Origin: Dyadobacter tibetensis Y620-1
GTDB taxonomy: Bacteria; Bacteroidota; Bacteroidia; Cytophagales; Spirosomataceae
Reading direction: 5' to 3'
DNA length: 64,000 nucleotides
Assembly (NCBI RefSeq): GCF_000566685.1
Contig: NZ_AZQN01000005.1
Location: forward strand, 186,001 to 250,000
The notes under the pieces: model-generated
Database searches by the model: none
Told to the model about the DNA's origin: nothing
Seen by the model: the letters and a program-made list of their open reading frames with translations, nothing else
Part shown: positions 17,873 through 25,782 of the stretch, piece after piece
How positions within the stretch are numbered: the first letter of the stretch is position 1
Layout of the letters: each line of letters begins with the position of its first letter
Program-made: the position numbers and the translations under genes

Positions 17873-18685
17873 TCAGACTATCCCATTTTTGCCCAGATAG
17901 GCCGCTGCTTTGTCGACTACGGTGGTATGTCCGCCTGAAACTATAATGAATTGATCTGGGGGGAGGAGATTGGCTAAAGTTTTGACAGCAGAAGGTTTAA
18001 GCAATTTATCATATTCTCCTACGATCAGGTATACCTTGGTAGCATGTTGGGCAACTTGCTCATACCATTTGGGGATATTAAAACGCATATGCCGAAACCC
18101 CACCCACGCATTATAAAGCGTCAGGCGTTTTTGGCGGGTATTCATGATTTGCTCAGCAAAGCGTACAAGGCTCTTGTTAACGATTCCTATCTTTTGTAGA
18201 CCCTTGACAGTAGCAAAAAATAAGCGGGGTCTTTCCATTTGCCTTCTAAGTATGTACCGTCCACCTGCATTGCGGGTGGCCAGGTGATATACCGGGTGCT
18301 CCGAAATACCATCAGGGGCAATTAGAAATGCCTTGTCGATGCGGTAGGCAAAGGCTTCCAGGATAGCCATGGCGAAGCGGCCACCCATACTGAAGCCGAT
18401 GACGTCGAATCGTTCAATGCCCTGCTGTTGGAGTACCTGTTCGATCTGAAAAATCAACTCCGTTTTACGGATGAAATTGACGGCTTCTATGGGTAGGTCA
18501 GAAGACTGCTCTCCATGGAAATACAAATCGAAAGCGTAGACCGTATAGCGGTCTTTCCATTTTTGTGCCAGCGCTGAATAGCATTCAGGGCCTGTCTGAC
18601 CGATGCCATGAAAGGCCAATAGGACTCTGGTGCCCGGTTGAGGCTGGGCAGGTAAGACCGTCAGGTGAAGTTGTGGCTGTGGCAT
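17873..18685 (-). CDS. Alpha/beta-fold hydrolase
   Basis: A 270-residue cytoplasmic alpha/beta hydrolase. The oxyanion strand LLAFHGIGQTG (~23-33), the nucleophile elbow GFSMGG with its Ser (~100) and a C-terminal SGGHTTVVDKAA carrying the likely catalytic His are all visible, and an aspartate follows in VGEYDKLLKP. Substrate cannot be told from sequence; esterase or thioesterase-like activity is most likely. It lies downstream of prfB on the same strand but is separated from it by a hairpin. Confidence 0.82.
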   Translation of the reverse strand: MPQPQLHLTVLPAQPQPGTRVLLAFHGIGQTGPECYSALAQKWKDRYTVYAFDLYFHGEQSSDLPIEAVNFIRKTELIFQIEQVLQQQGIERFDVIGFSMGGRFAMAILEAFAYRIDKAFLIAPDGISEHPVYHLATRNAGGRYILRRQMERPRLFFATVKGLQKIGIVNKSLVRFAEQIMNTRQKRLTLYNAWVGFRHMRFNIPKWYEQVAQHATKVYLIVGEYDKLLKPSAVKTLANLLPPDQFIIVSGGHTTVVDKAAAYLGKNGIV

Positions 18686-18703
18686 GGTCTGTTGATGAGG
18701 ATA

Positions 18704-18732
18704 TACCCTCCGGCAAAGTTAGCCGGAGGGTA
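18704..18732 (-). terminator. Strong hairpin between prfB and the hydrolase gene
   Basis: A perfect 11-bp GC-rich stem (TACCCTCCGGC / GCCGGAGGGTA, arms 18704-18714 and 18722-18732) with a 7-nt loop lies 22 nt after the prfB stop and upstream of the hydrolase start. There is no good T tract, so it may only attenuate readthrough or protect the mRNA end. Confidence 0.5.
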
Positions 18733-18754
18733 CGTGATTTTGTCTCCGCAAATC

Positions 18755-19829
18755 TTAGGACTCCATGAGGTAGGCCTTAATGAAATCGTTGATCTCTCCG
18801 TTTAGAACGGCATCTGTATTAGAGGTCTGGTGGTCGGTACGGTGGTCTTTTACCCTACGGTCGTCCAGGACATAACTTCTGATCTGGGATCCCCATTCGA
18901 TCTTACGCTTGGAGGCCTCGACTTCGGCGCGAGCAGCATTCCGCTTTTCGAGTTCAATCTGATATAAACGCGATTTTAATAGGCGAATAGCGACCTCTTT
19001 GTTCATCAACTGAGAACGTTCCTGCTGACAGGCGATAATAATTCCCGAGGGTTTGTGATGCAAACGAACAGCCGTCTCTACTTTATTGACGTTCTGCCCA
19101 CCGGCTCCACCCGATCGATAAGTATCCCAGGTAATATCGGCCGGGTTGACGTCGATTTCGATGTCGTCGTTGGCCAAAGGATACACATATACCGAGGTGA
19201 AAGAGGTATGTCGTCGTGCATTGGAGTCGAAAGGGGAGATGCGCACCAAACGGTGTACCCCATTTTCGGATTTCAGATTCCCGTAGGCATATTCTCCATC
19301 GATTTCCAAGGTCACCGATTTAATACCGGCCACATCGCCATCCTGAATATCCACCTCACGCACTTTATAGCCATTTTTCTCTGCCCACATAATGTACATC
19401 CGCATGAGCATTGAGGCCCAGTCCTGGGACTCAGTACCTCCAGCTCCTGAGTTGATCTCGATAACGGCGGGTAGGTCGTCGCCTTCTTCCCCCATCATCT
19501 TGCGGAACTCGACTTCATCGAGCTTGTCCGAAAGTTTTTTCCCTTCTTCGTCCACTTCTTCTTCGGTGGCCTCATCGGCTTCGTAGAACTCCCAGATGGT
19601 GTCCAGGTCGTCGCGTAGGCTGGACAGTTCTTCGTAGCCATTGGTCCAGAATTTGAGTCCACGGATTTCCCGCATCGTCTTTTCTGCCCGGGTGGAGTCG
19701 TTCCAAAATTCGGGTTGAACAGTCTGTTGTTCTAAATCTTCTAGTTGTCTTTTTCGGTTATCGTAGTCAAAGATACCTCCCCAAAGCCTCTACACGGGCT
19801 TTCAAGTCTTTCAATTGCTCTAAGGTCAT
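18755..19829 (-). CDS. prfB: Peptide chain release factor 2, expressed by programmed +1 frameshift
   Basis: RF2 reads UGA and UAA stop codons and triggers peptide release. The gene starts at ATG 19829 ([14 protein letters not shown]...), and after 20 codons meets an in-frame TGA at 19769-19767. The context is GGG AGG TAT CTT TGA C, the classic autoregulatory slippery site: the internal Shine-Dalgarno-like GGGAGG lies 3 nt before CTT, and a +1 slip on CTT gives GAC and continues for 337 codons. The full product is about 357 residues. RF2 hallmarks are present: the SPF stop-recognition tripeptide (VRISPFDS) and the catalytic GGQ ([11 protein letters not shown]). Automated calls that begin at the internal Met at 19675 lose about 51 residues. 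Confidence 0.96.
19766..19780 (-). promoter_or_regulatory. prfB: RF2 programmed frameshift site
   Basis: On the minus strand the order is an SD-like GGGAGG, TAT, the shift codon CTT (19772-19770), TGA (19769-19767) and C. Low RF2 makes the ribosome pause at TGA and slip +1, which restores RF2 synthesis. The match to the known E. coli element is nearly complete. Confidence 0.93.
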
Positions 19830-20065
19830 TTGAAGTTTGAATTTTAGTGAAAAAATCGTTTTAAGTGGCTCGGCAGTTTATTACTTGCCTGGCCTGAACC
19901 CCAGGCCCGCGACAAAAGCTGATGGCCTTAAGTACCATGGATTGCATTATTCTATTAGGGTGAATGTTTCAATCCATTGAATGGCAAAGCTACAACTTTT
20001 CCGAATAAGGTAGGAACCTAATAAATAGGGGGCTTTGTCGGTGCGGGGATTCTCGTAAATCGTCT

Positions 20066-20073
20066 TACATTTG
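20066..20073 (+). promoter_or_regulatory. Candidate -7 promoter element of lpdA
   Basis: TAcaTTTG matches the TAnnTTTG consensus and lies 48 nt before the lpdA start codon. The nearest upstream TTTG (20034-20037) is 28 nt away, too far for a normal -33 element, so only the -7 half is supported. Confidence 0.35.
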
Positions 20074-20120
20074 TAACAAATTTATGACAACCCATTTCTT
20101 TACCATAAAAACAATAGAAA

Positions 20121-21518
20121 ATGGCTCAAACTTATGACGTGATCGTAATTGGAAGCGGTCCTGGTGGGTATCCCGCTGCAATACGCGCCTCCCAATTGGG
20201 ATTGAAAGTAGCAATTATTGAAAAGGAAAGCTTAGGTGGTATCTGCCTGAACTGGGGATGTATCCCTACTAAAGCCCTTCTGAAAAGTGCTCAGGTTTTC
20301 GAATATATCAAGCATGCCAAAGATTACGGTATCAATGTTAGCGATCCTTCTGCAGATTTTGGTGCAGTTATCAAAAGAAGCCGCGGGGTAGCTGATGGTA
20401 TGAGTAAAGGAGTTTCCTTCTTGATGAAAAAGAATAAGATCGATGTCATCATGGGTGCCGGTAAGGTAAAAGGAAACAAAACCGTTGAGGTGACCGACAA
20501 AGATGGCAAAAAGACGGACTATACGGCCAACAAAGGGGTGATTATCGCCACTGGAGCTCGCGCCCGTGAGTTGCCAAATATCAAAATTGATGGTCAGAAA
20601 GTAATCGAATACCGGAAGGCGATGAGCTTGGAAAAGCAGCCTAAGTCACTACTAGTAGTAGGTTCGGGTGCTATCGGTATGGAGTTTGCCTACGTATATG
20701 CAGCCATGGGTACTAAGGTGACCGTGGTAGAATTTCTTCCTAATCTGGTACCAGTTGAGGACGAAGATATCTCTAAGGAGATTGCCAAGCAATACAAGAA
20801 ATTGGGTGTCGATACCTACGTAAATTCTTCTGTTGAGAAAGTTGACACCAGCGGAGCAGGATGTGTAGTAACGGTAAAAACTCCGAAAGGGGAACAAACT
20901 TTCGAAGTGGACGTTGTACTTTCTGCGGCTGGAATCGTTTCTAATATCGAGAACATCGGTCTGGAAGAAACGGGTATCAAAACAGATAAAGGTAAGATTT
21001 CTGTTAACGAATGGTACGAAACCAGCGTTCCTGGATTCTATGCCATTGGAGACTGTACCCCTGGGCCTGCTCTGGCACACGTGGCTACTGCCGAAGGAAT
21101 TATCTGTGCCGAGAAACTGGCTGGTCATAAGACGGAGGCTTTAGACTATGGCAACATCCCCGGATGTACCTATTGCCAGCCCGAGATCGCTTCTGTCGGC
21201 CTTACCGAGAAAAAGGCACGGGAGGCTGGATACGATATCAAAGTGGGAAAATTCCCCTTCATGGCTTCTGGAAAGGCATCAGCCGCCGGAGCGAAGGAAG
21301 GTTTCGTAAAGGTTATTTTTGATGCCAAATATGGTGAGTTCCTAGGAGCACACATGATTGGTATGAACGTAACCGAAATGATTGCTGAGGTTGTTGTGGC
21401 CCGTAAGTTGGAGACCACCGCCCACGAAATCCTTCGTTCGGTACATCCTCACCCTACCATGTCGGAAGCGGTGAAAGGTGCTACAGAAGCAGCTTATGGC
21501 GAAGCCATCGACCTGTAA
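20121..21518 (+). CDS. lpdA: Dihydrolipoyl dehydrogenase (E3)
   Basis: FAD-dependent disulfide oxidoreductase that reoxidises lipoyl groups of the 2-oxoacid dehydrogenase and glycine-cleavage complexes, reducing NAD. The 465-residue protein has the FAD motif IGSGPGGYPAA (~11-21), the redox-active disulfide in GGICLNWGCIPTK (C42, C47), the NAD motif VVGSGAIGMEFA (~180-191), the second FAD site FYAIGDCT and the C-terminal catalytic HPHPTMSEA. No E1 or E2 gene adjoins it, so it probably serves several complexes. It is monocistronic, ending at a strong terminator. Confidence 0.96.
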   Translation: MAQTYDVIVIGSGPGGYPAAIRASQLGLKVAIIEKESLGGICLNWGCIPTKALLKSAQVFEYIKHAKDYGINVSDPSADFGAVIKRSRGVADGMSKGVSFLMKKNKIDVIMGAGKVKGNKTVEVTDKDGKKTDYTANKGVIIATGARARELPNIKIDGQKVIEYRKAMSLEKQPKSLLVVGSGAIGMEFAYVYAAMGTKVTVVEFLPNLVPVEDEDISKEIAKQYKKLGVDTYVNSSVEKVDTSGAGCVVTVKTPKGEQTFEVDVVLSAAGIVSNIENIGLEETGIKTDKGKISVNEWYETSVPGFYAIGDCTPGPALAHVATAEGIICAEKLAGHKTEALDYGNIPGCTYCQPEIASVGLTEKKAREAGYDIKVGKFPFMASGKASAAGAKEGFVKVIFDAKYGEFLGAHMIGMNVTEMIAEVVVARKLETTAHEILRSVHPHPTMSEAVKGATEAAYGEAIDL

Positions 21519-21535
21519 TTAAGTTGTTATACGTT

Positions 21536-21577
21536 AAAGAGAGAGGGGCTGTTCGCAAGAATGGCCCCTCTCTCTTT
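21536..21577. terminator. Bidirectional terminator between lpdA and the ChbG-like gene
   Basis: A perfect 14-bp stem (AAAGAGAGAGGGGC / GCCCCTCTCTCTTT, arms 21536-21549 and 21564-21577) with a 14-nt loop is followed by T residues. The distal arm touches the stop codon of the convergent deacetylase gene, so both transcripts can end on the same hairpin. Confidence 0.88.
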
Positions 21578-22578
21578 TACTTTGCCTTTTTCCTTCTTTC
21601 CATGGCCTCACGCCAGGTGGTGAGGACAATACCTTCTTTTTCGATATAGGCCCGGAGTTTAGGGTCGATCATTGCCAGGAAGTCGCCCTGACGGGTAGGC
21701 CAGGAGTCGGAGATATGCGGAAAGATTTCCGAATGTGTGGTGCAGTGCATGATGACCATCGTAAGTCCCGGCTTAATGTTGTCAAGAGCCTTAATGTATC
21801 TTTCGGTTTTATAGGCCTGCAGGGCCTCGGGACTCTTGTCTCCCGATTCGGGGCCCTTCCATCCATAACTGCTGTTTTCCAGGTCGTCGAGCACGGGTAG
21901 TCCGGCCGCCCAGAGCTGCTGCCCTACCTTTCGGGTCATTTGGAGCTGATCGGCTACCAGTTTCTCCTGGGACTGAGCCACGGTATTATGTCCGCCGGGA
22001 AACATCACTGGAATTTTCTCCTCCATTCCTACCTTCAGATAGCGCTGCATAAATTCGGGGGTAGCGAAGAGCGTTCCCATATGTGAGTCCAGGTGAGTAG
22101 GCTCAAAGCCCATCTCCCGTGCCCTGGCCAGCTGAGCGCGTATCTCCATTTCTACTTCGTCGGGACTGGCATTTTTCACGACATCACCCACACCTTTCCA
22201 CAGCGCACCTTCCGAGTCGACCAGGCCTTTTACGGCTGGTTTTCCTGCCAATGGTCCCCATCGATAATCCTTAAATTCTGAGGTCAGTGTAAGATGCAGT
22301 CCAGCGTCTACATTTGGATTTTCCTTCATATAATGAACAAATCCGGGTACCCAAGGACAGGGCATCATCACACTCAATGAGTTGGCTACTCCCTCTTCCA
22401 TAGCCCTGATGGCACCCTGGTTGGACTCATAGGACATGCCTACATCGTCGATATGCATAATAATGATCTTTTTTCCTTTAGGATATCCTAATTTCTCGGC
22501 AAAGGTCTTATCGGTCGTTTGGGCCTGCGTTAGGCTGGTCATGCTCATTAGTAGGGCGGCTAGAGTAAAGCGTTTCAT
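21577..22578 (-). CDS. ChbG/YdjC-family carbohydrate deacetylase, exported
   Basis: A 333-residue protein with a Sec signal peptide (MKRFTLAALLMSMTSLTQAQ). The ChbG/HpnK/YdjC fold is indicated by the metal-binding HIDDVGMS (~43-50), AGLHLTLTSEF and HLDSHMGT motifs that supply Asp and His ligands. Known family members deacetylate chitooligosaccharides or related amino sugars. Export implies a periplasmic substrate. It lies alone, next to a decayed DHDPS-family gene; the pair may once have belonged to a sugar-catabolic set, but this is inference. Confidence 0.88.
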   Translation of the reverse strand: MKRFTLAALLMSMTSLTQAQTTDKTFAEKLGYPKGKKIIIMHIDDVGMSYESNQGAIRAMEEGVANSLSVMMPCPWVPGFVHYMKENPNVDAGLHLTLTSEFKDYRWGPLAGKPAVKGLVDSEGALWKGVGDVVKNASPDEVEMEIRAQLARAREMGFEPTHLDSHMGTLFATPEFMQRYLKVGMEEKIPVMFPGGHNTVAQSQEKLVADQLQMTRKVGQQLWAAGLPVLDDLENSSYGWKGPESGDKSPEALQAYKTERYIKALDNIKPGLTMVIMHCTTHSEIFPHISDSWPTRQGDFLAMIDPKLRAYIEKEGIVLTTWREAMERRKKAK

Positions 22579-22718
22579 GAACTGAGGTGTTGATTGATAC
22601 GAATTTATAAAGGTATATTATTATACGCTACTCCACGCCAATCGTACTATATTACTTATCCCTCCACACATGGGTTTTGAAATTATCTGCCCCTTGACGG
22701 GATACGGCCTGATTGTAA

Positions 22719-23087
22719 ACTAAGGGCACTCAGTTAGAATAGTATAATGCGCATACTACCTCTGGTTTGAAATCCTTACAATGGGGAGCTACAGGCATGT
22801 CGTCCATATCGGCAAATTTTTATCCTGAAGTCCATAGCTGGTTATGCCGACATGCCAACGATCCTGCCAAGAAAGCCGATGGAATATGGCTCCAGTAAGA
22901 AATCGCTCAGATGGAACCGGTCATATCTCAAAAGTATCCAGTAAGTGTAAAATATTTTTTGAGCAGAAGTGGTCTTCCCTTAGAAATTAGTAGGGGTAAG
23001 TCGAAAGCGATATGGACAGCCGCGGAGCGGGCTAGCCTCGACCGTGTCCATACAACATTTTTAGGATGGTGCGATCGACTGGGATAA
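22719..23087 (+). pseudogene. Decayed C-terminal fragment of a dihydrodipicolinate synthase/N-acetylneuraminate lyase family gene
   Basis: One plus-strand frame reads for ~120 codons with two internal stops (TAG at 22740, TAA at 22896). Its translation holds YNAHTTSGLKSLQWGATG, then ISANFYPEVHSWLCRH, and after the TAA, QKYPVSVKYFLSRSGLP, ending at TAA 23085. This order matches my recollection of the C-terminal third of DHDPS-family aldolases (NANTATLLESL..GA.G, ANFYPEL..WLC, YP...KYYL...G.P). No start or N-terminal barrel half is visible upstream. The stops and missing 5' part mark it as a relic. It occupies most of the gap between the deacetylase and the PPTase. Confidence 0.5.
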
Positions 23088-23195
23088 AGGCAGGTTAATG
23101 GAGAGTTAGGTGTAAATTTAATTGATGCGTATAGGGTTTTAAGGCAACCGAGCTTCGTTGACCTTTAATTATTCAAGGCATTAGGGTTTCATGTT

Positions 23196-23909
23196 TTATA
23201 TTACTCCACCAACTAGGGCTATTTTTGCTGGATGAACAATAGTCCAGATATATTCTTCGTATTGCCAGCAATAAGCTTTAAATGAGGTAAAATATTGGAA
23301 GGATGCCTCCCAATGGTCATTTTGTCTATCAATAGATGCTATTTCAAAGATCTTTGGATTTACGGTAAGACCTGTTTTTATAGCCTTTGAAAGTGCTTCT
23401 TTAATGGTCCAAATAAGTGTATAGGGCTGTGGACTCGTTAATAGAGATCCGGATAGCAGATTGGCTCTCTCGGTTTCGGATAGGGGCACAAGTCGTGTCC
23501 AATCTTTGGTGAAATCAACTCGCTCAATGTCCAATCCTAAAGGAATGGCCTCGGGGAAAACAATACAAGTTGCCCATTCTCCGCTATGAGAGATGCTGAT
23601 CTGGCTATGGTTGACATCAGGATGCTCAATAATTGGTTGATTGAAAATTCCTGAGGATATCTGGACTGCTGCTGGAATGGGAACTTTCAAATAAGTCTTT
23701 AAAGCTGTTTTGGCTACATATCGCCCATGAAGATAGCTATATTGGCGGTTTATTGATGGGATAGAATTATAATATTCTAATTCGTTTGTACCTAAAAACT
23801 CCTCCTTAACTAATTGTAATTCAGAAAAATGTGCCTTGCATGAAACCATGGTTGCATCTCTGGTGACATCTTTTCCTCTTAGCCCTAGTGGGTTTATAAT
23901 GCAGTTCAT
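23196..23909 (-). CDS. Sfp-type 4'-phosphopantetheinyl transferase
   Basis: Transfers phosphopantetheine from CoA to the active serine of carrier proteins, converting apo-ACP to holo-ACP. The 237 residues carry the family motifs GLDIER (D127, E129) and WTIKEALSK (W167, K170, E171, K175), which hold Mg-CoA, plus the upstream SISHSGEWA segment. Length fits the broad-specificity Sfp class used by polyketide and nonribosomal synthases rather than AcpS. It is divergent from the megasynthase gene across a 247-bp promoter region, and is the obvious partner for the four ACP domains encoded there. Confidence 0.92.
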   Translation of the reverse strand: MNCIINPLGLRGKDVTRDATMVSCKAHFSELQLVKEEFLGTNELEYYNSIPSINRQYSYLHGRYVAKTALKTYLKVPIPAAVQISSGIFNQPIIEHPDVNHSQISISHSGEWATCIVFPEAIPLGLDIERVDFTKDWTRLVPLSETERANLLSGSLLTSPQPYTLIWTIKEALSKAIKTGLTVNPKIFEIASIDRQNDHWEASFQYFTSFKAYCWQYEEYIWTIVHPAKIALVGGVI

Positions 23910-24039
23910 CTGGATTCCTTGTTTTAAGTAATGTTCCTAAATATTTGTGGAGAGCAAAGGATAATGAAACCCTGAATATACGGAACTTCTAAAGGGTATA
24001 ACCTTTAATAAATACGATTTTTTAGTCGAAATACTTTGA

Positions 24040-24070
24040 TTTGCAAGACTAGAATGTTTTCGTAGTTTTG
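24040..24070 (+). promoter_or_regulatory. Consensus Bacteroidota promoter of the polyketide synthase gene
   Basis: TTTG at 24040-24043, a 19-nt spacer and TAgtTTTG at 24063-24070 match the TTTG-N19-TAnnTTTG promoter class exactly. Transcription would begin near 24077, giving an ~80-nt leader. The 12-bp self-complementary run GATCGATCGATC (24071-24082) directly follows and covers the predicted start point, a possible operator. Confidence 0.7.
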
Positions 24071-24156
24071 GATCGATCGATCATTTAGCACCGCAGAATT
24101 TACTGCGTTTCTCCCATTCTTTTTCAGGAAAAATAAATCTAAACATTTCAACGTAT

Positions 24157-25782
24157 ATGAAGATGCAAAGTACCGATTCAATCCAGGAGACCCTACTACG
24201 CCTAGCTACAGTTGAGACCAGGCCATTCTTAGAAGATACGCGAGCCGAGCGAGATCTAAAACAGCTGTGTCAATATGGTTTATTAAATGTCTTAGTCAAG
24301 ATGGGCATAGAAAATAAGCCCTTAGAAGGAATAAGATCATCTTTAGGTATTGCTGAAAAACTGGATAGGTTTTGGGCGGAATTATTTTCGGAGCTGTTGG
24401 CAGATGGAATATTAGAGGTTAATGCTGACAGGTTGCACATACCTTTTCATGTTATGGAGTTACTTCGAAACTTCGATTTTGAAAGAGATAGTGAATTGTT
24501 GATTCGGTCCAATGCTAGCTACATACCATATGTGAAGCAGTTGAGATTATGCCTAAGTTGTTATGTTGATTTGTTAAAAGGTATAATTCCGGCCACGGAC
24601 GTGATTTTTCCAAATGGAGACCTTGAAAATGTTAGCGGGATTTATAAAAATAATTATCGGGCAAATTATTTTAACGATATTCTCGGGGAACTAGTAGCTG
24701 GAAGTGTGGCCAATTCCGTAGGGTCGTTAAACCCTGGAGATAAAATACGCATATTGGAAATCGGTGGCGGCACTGGAGGTACAAGTGAAGGGCTTTTCAA
24801 AAGACTAGCTCCATTTAGTGCAAATCTGGAGTATACCTTCTCAGATGTTTCAAGGAGTTTTCTATTCTATGCGGATCGATATATGGAGGTAGCCCCCTAC
24901 ATTAAAACCGCATTATTCAATATTGAAGAACCGGCTTCCAACCAGAAAATACCTGCTGGTTTCTTTGACATTATAGTAGGGGCCAATGTGGTTCATGCGA
25001 CGCGTAATATTAACAAAACGCTCCAGAATTTAAAGTCGGTAATGAAGAAGGGAGGTCTGATGATTTTAAATGAGATTGCTCAGACAGAATTTTTTTATAC
25101 AGTTACCTTCGGTTTACTCGATGGCTGGTGGCTTTATGAGGACGAGCACCTTCGTCTCAAAGGCTGCCCTGGGTTGAGTAGTGAAAGCTGGAAGATTGTA
25201 TTGGATCAAACAGGGTTTACTTCGGCAAGTTTTTACCCGAGGGGGCTTCAGTTACCACAACAGATAATTGCGGCTGTGAGTGATGGTAAAGGAGGCAAAG
25301 TTCAATTACCTCCCTCGATACTTCCGCACCTTGAGCATAGTTCGACTGAAGTCGATTTATCTATAAAAAGCATTGATTTGGATTGGTTAAAAGACAAACT
25401 ATTAACTATCGCTGCGGAGACCATCAAACTTCCAAAAGAAGAATTCAACATAGACGAAAGATTCTCTGATTATGGTTTTGATTCTATTTTGGGCACAACT
25501 CTGATCAAAAATATGAATGATGATCTGGGAATCAATCTTAAAACCATCGATATTTTTAACTATCCTGATATTACCTCCATGGCGGAATATATCAAGGTTC
25601 AGTTTGCAGAAACTATACAAATTCCCGTTGCATCCCCAAAATCAGAGTCAAGAGGCTCAACCATCCTTACGGGTGAAGTAACCGAGAATCTAGGTGGAAA
25701 TAGTAATAGAACAATCTCAAGTCCGGAAAATTCTAAAATTGAGCCAGCTAAAGTATTGGGAGAAAGTATTGACCATAGAGGT
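24157..25782 (+). other. PKS starter segment: C-methyltransferase-like domain and ACP1
   Basis: Residues 1-542. An N-terminal helical lid (~10-100) precedes a SAM-binding core with ILEIGGGTGGTSE (~199-211) and VGANVVHATRNI, then the FGLLDGWWLYEDEHLRL stretch typical of polyketide C-methyltransferases. ACP1 has the attachment motif YGFDSILG (S443). No KS, GNAT, adenylation or CoA-ligase domain accompanies them, so how the first acyl unit is chosen is not explained. A methylated malonyl- or acyl-ACP starter is the simplest reading. Confidence 0.82.

Noticed and set aside
22794-22856. 9-bp inverted repeat GGCATGTCG ... CGACATGCC
   Set aside because: It lies within the translated part of the DHDPS-family relic with a 45-bp gap, so chance is the simpler explanation; no mobile-element end or target duplication is seen.
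23011-23052. 8-bp inverted repeat TATGGACA ... TGTCCATA, possible small mobile element end
   Set aside because: Also inside the pseudogene frame, short arms, and no flanking direct repeat.
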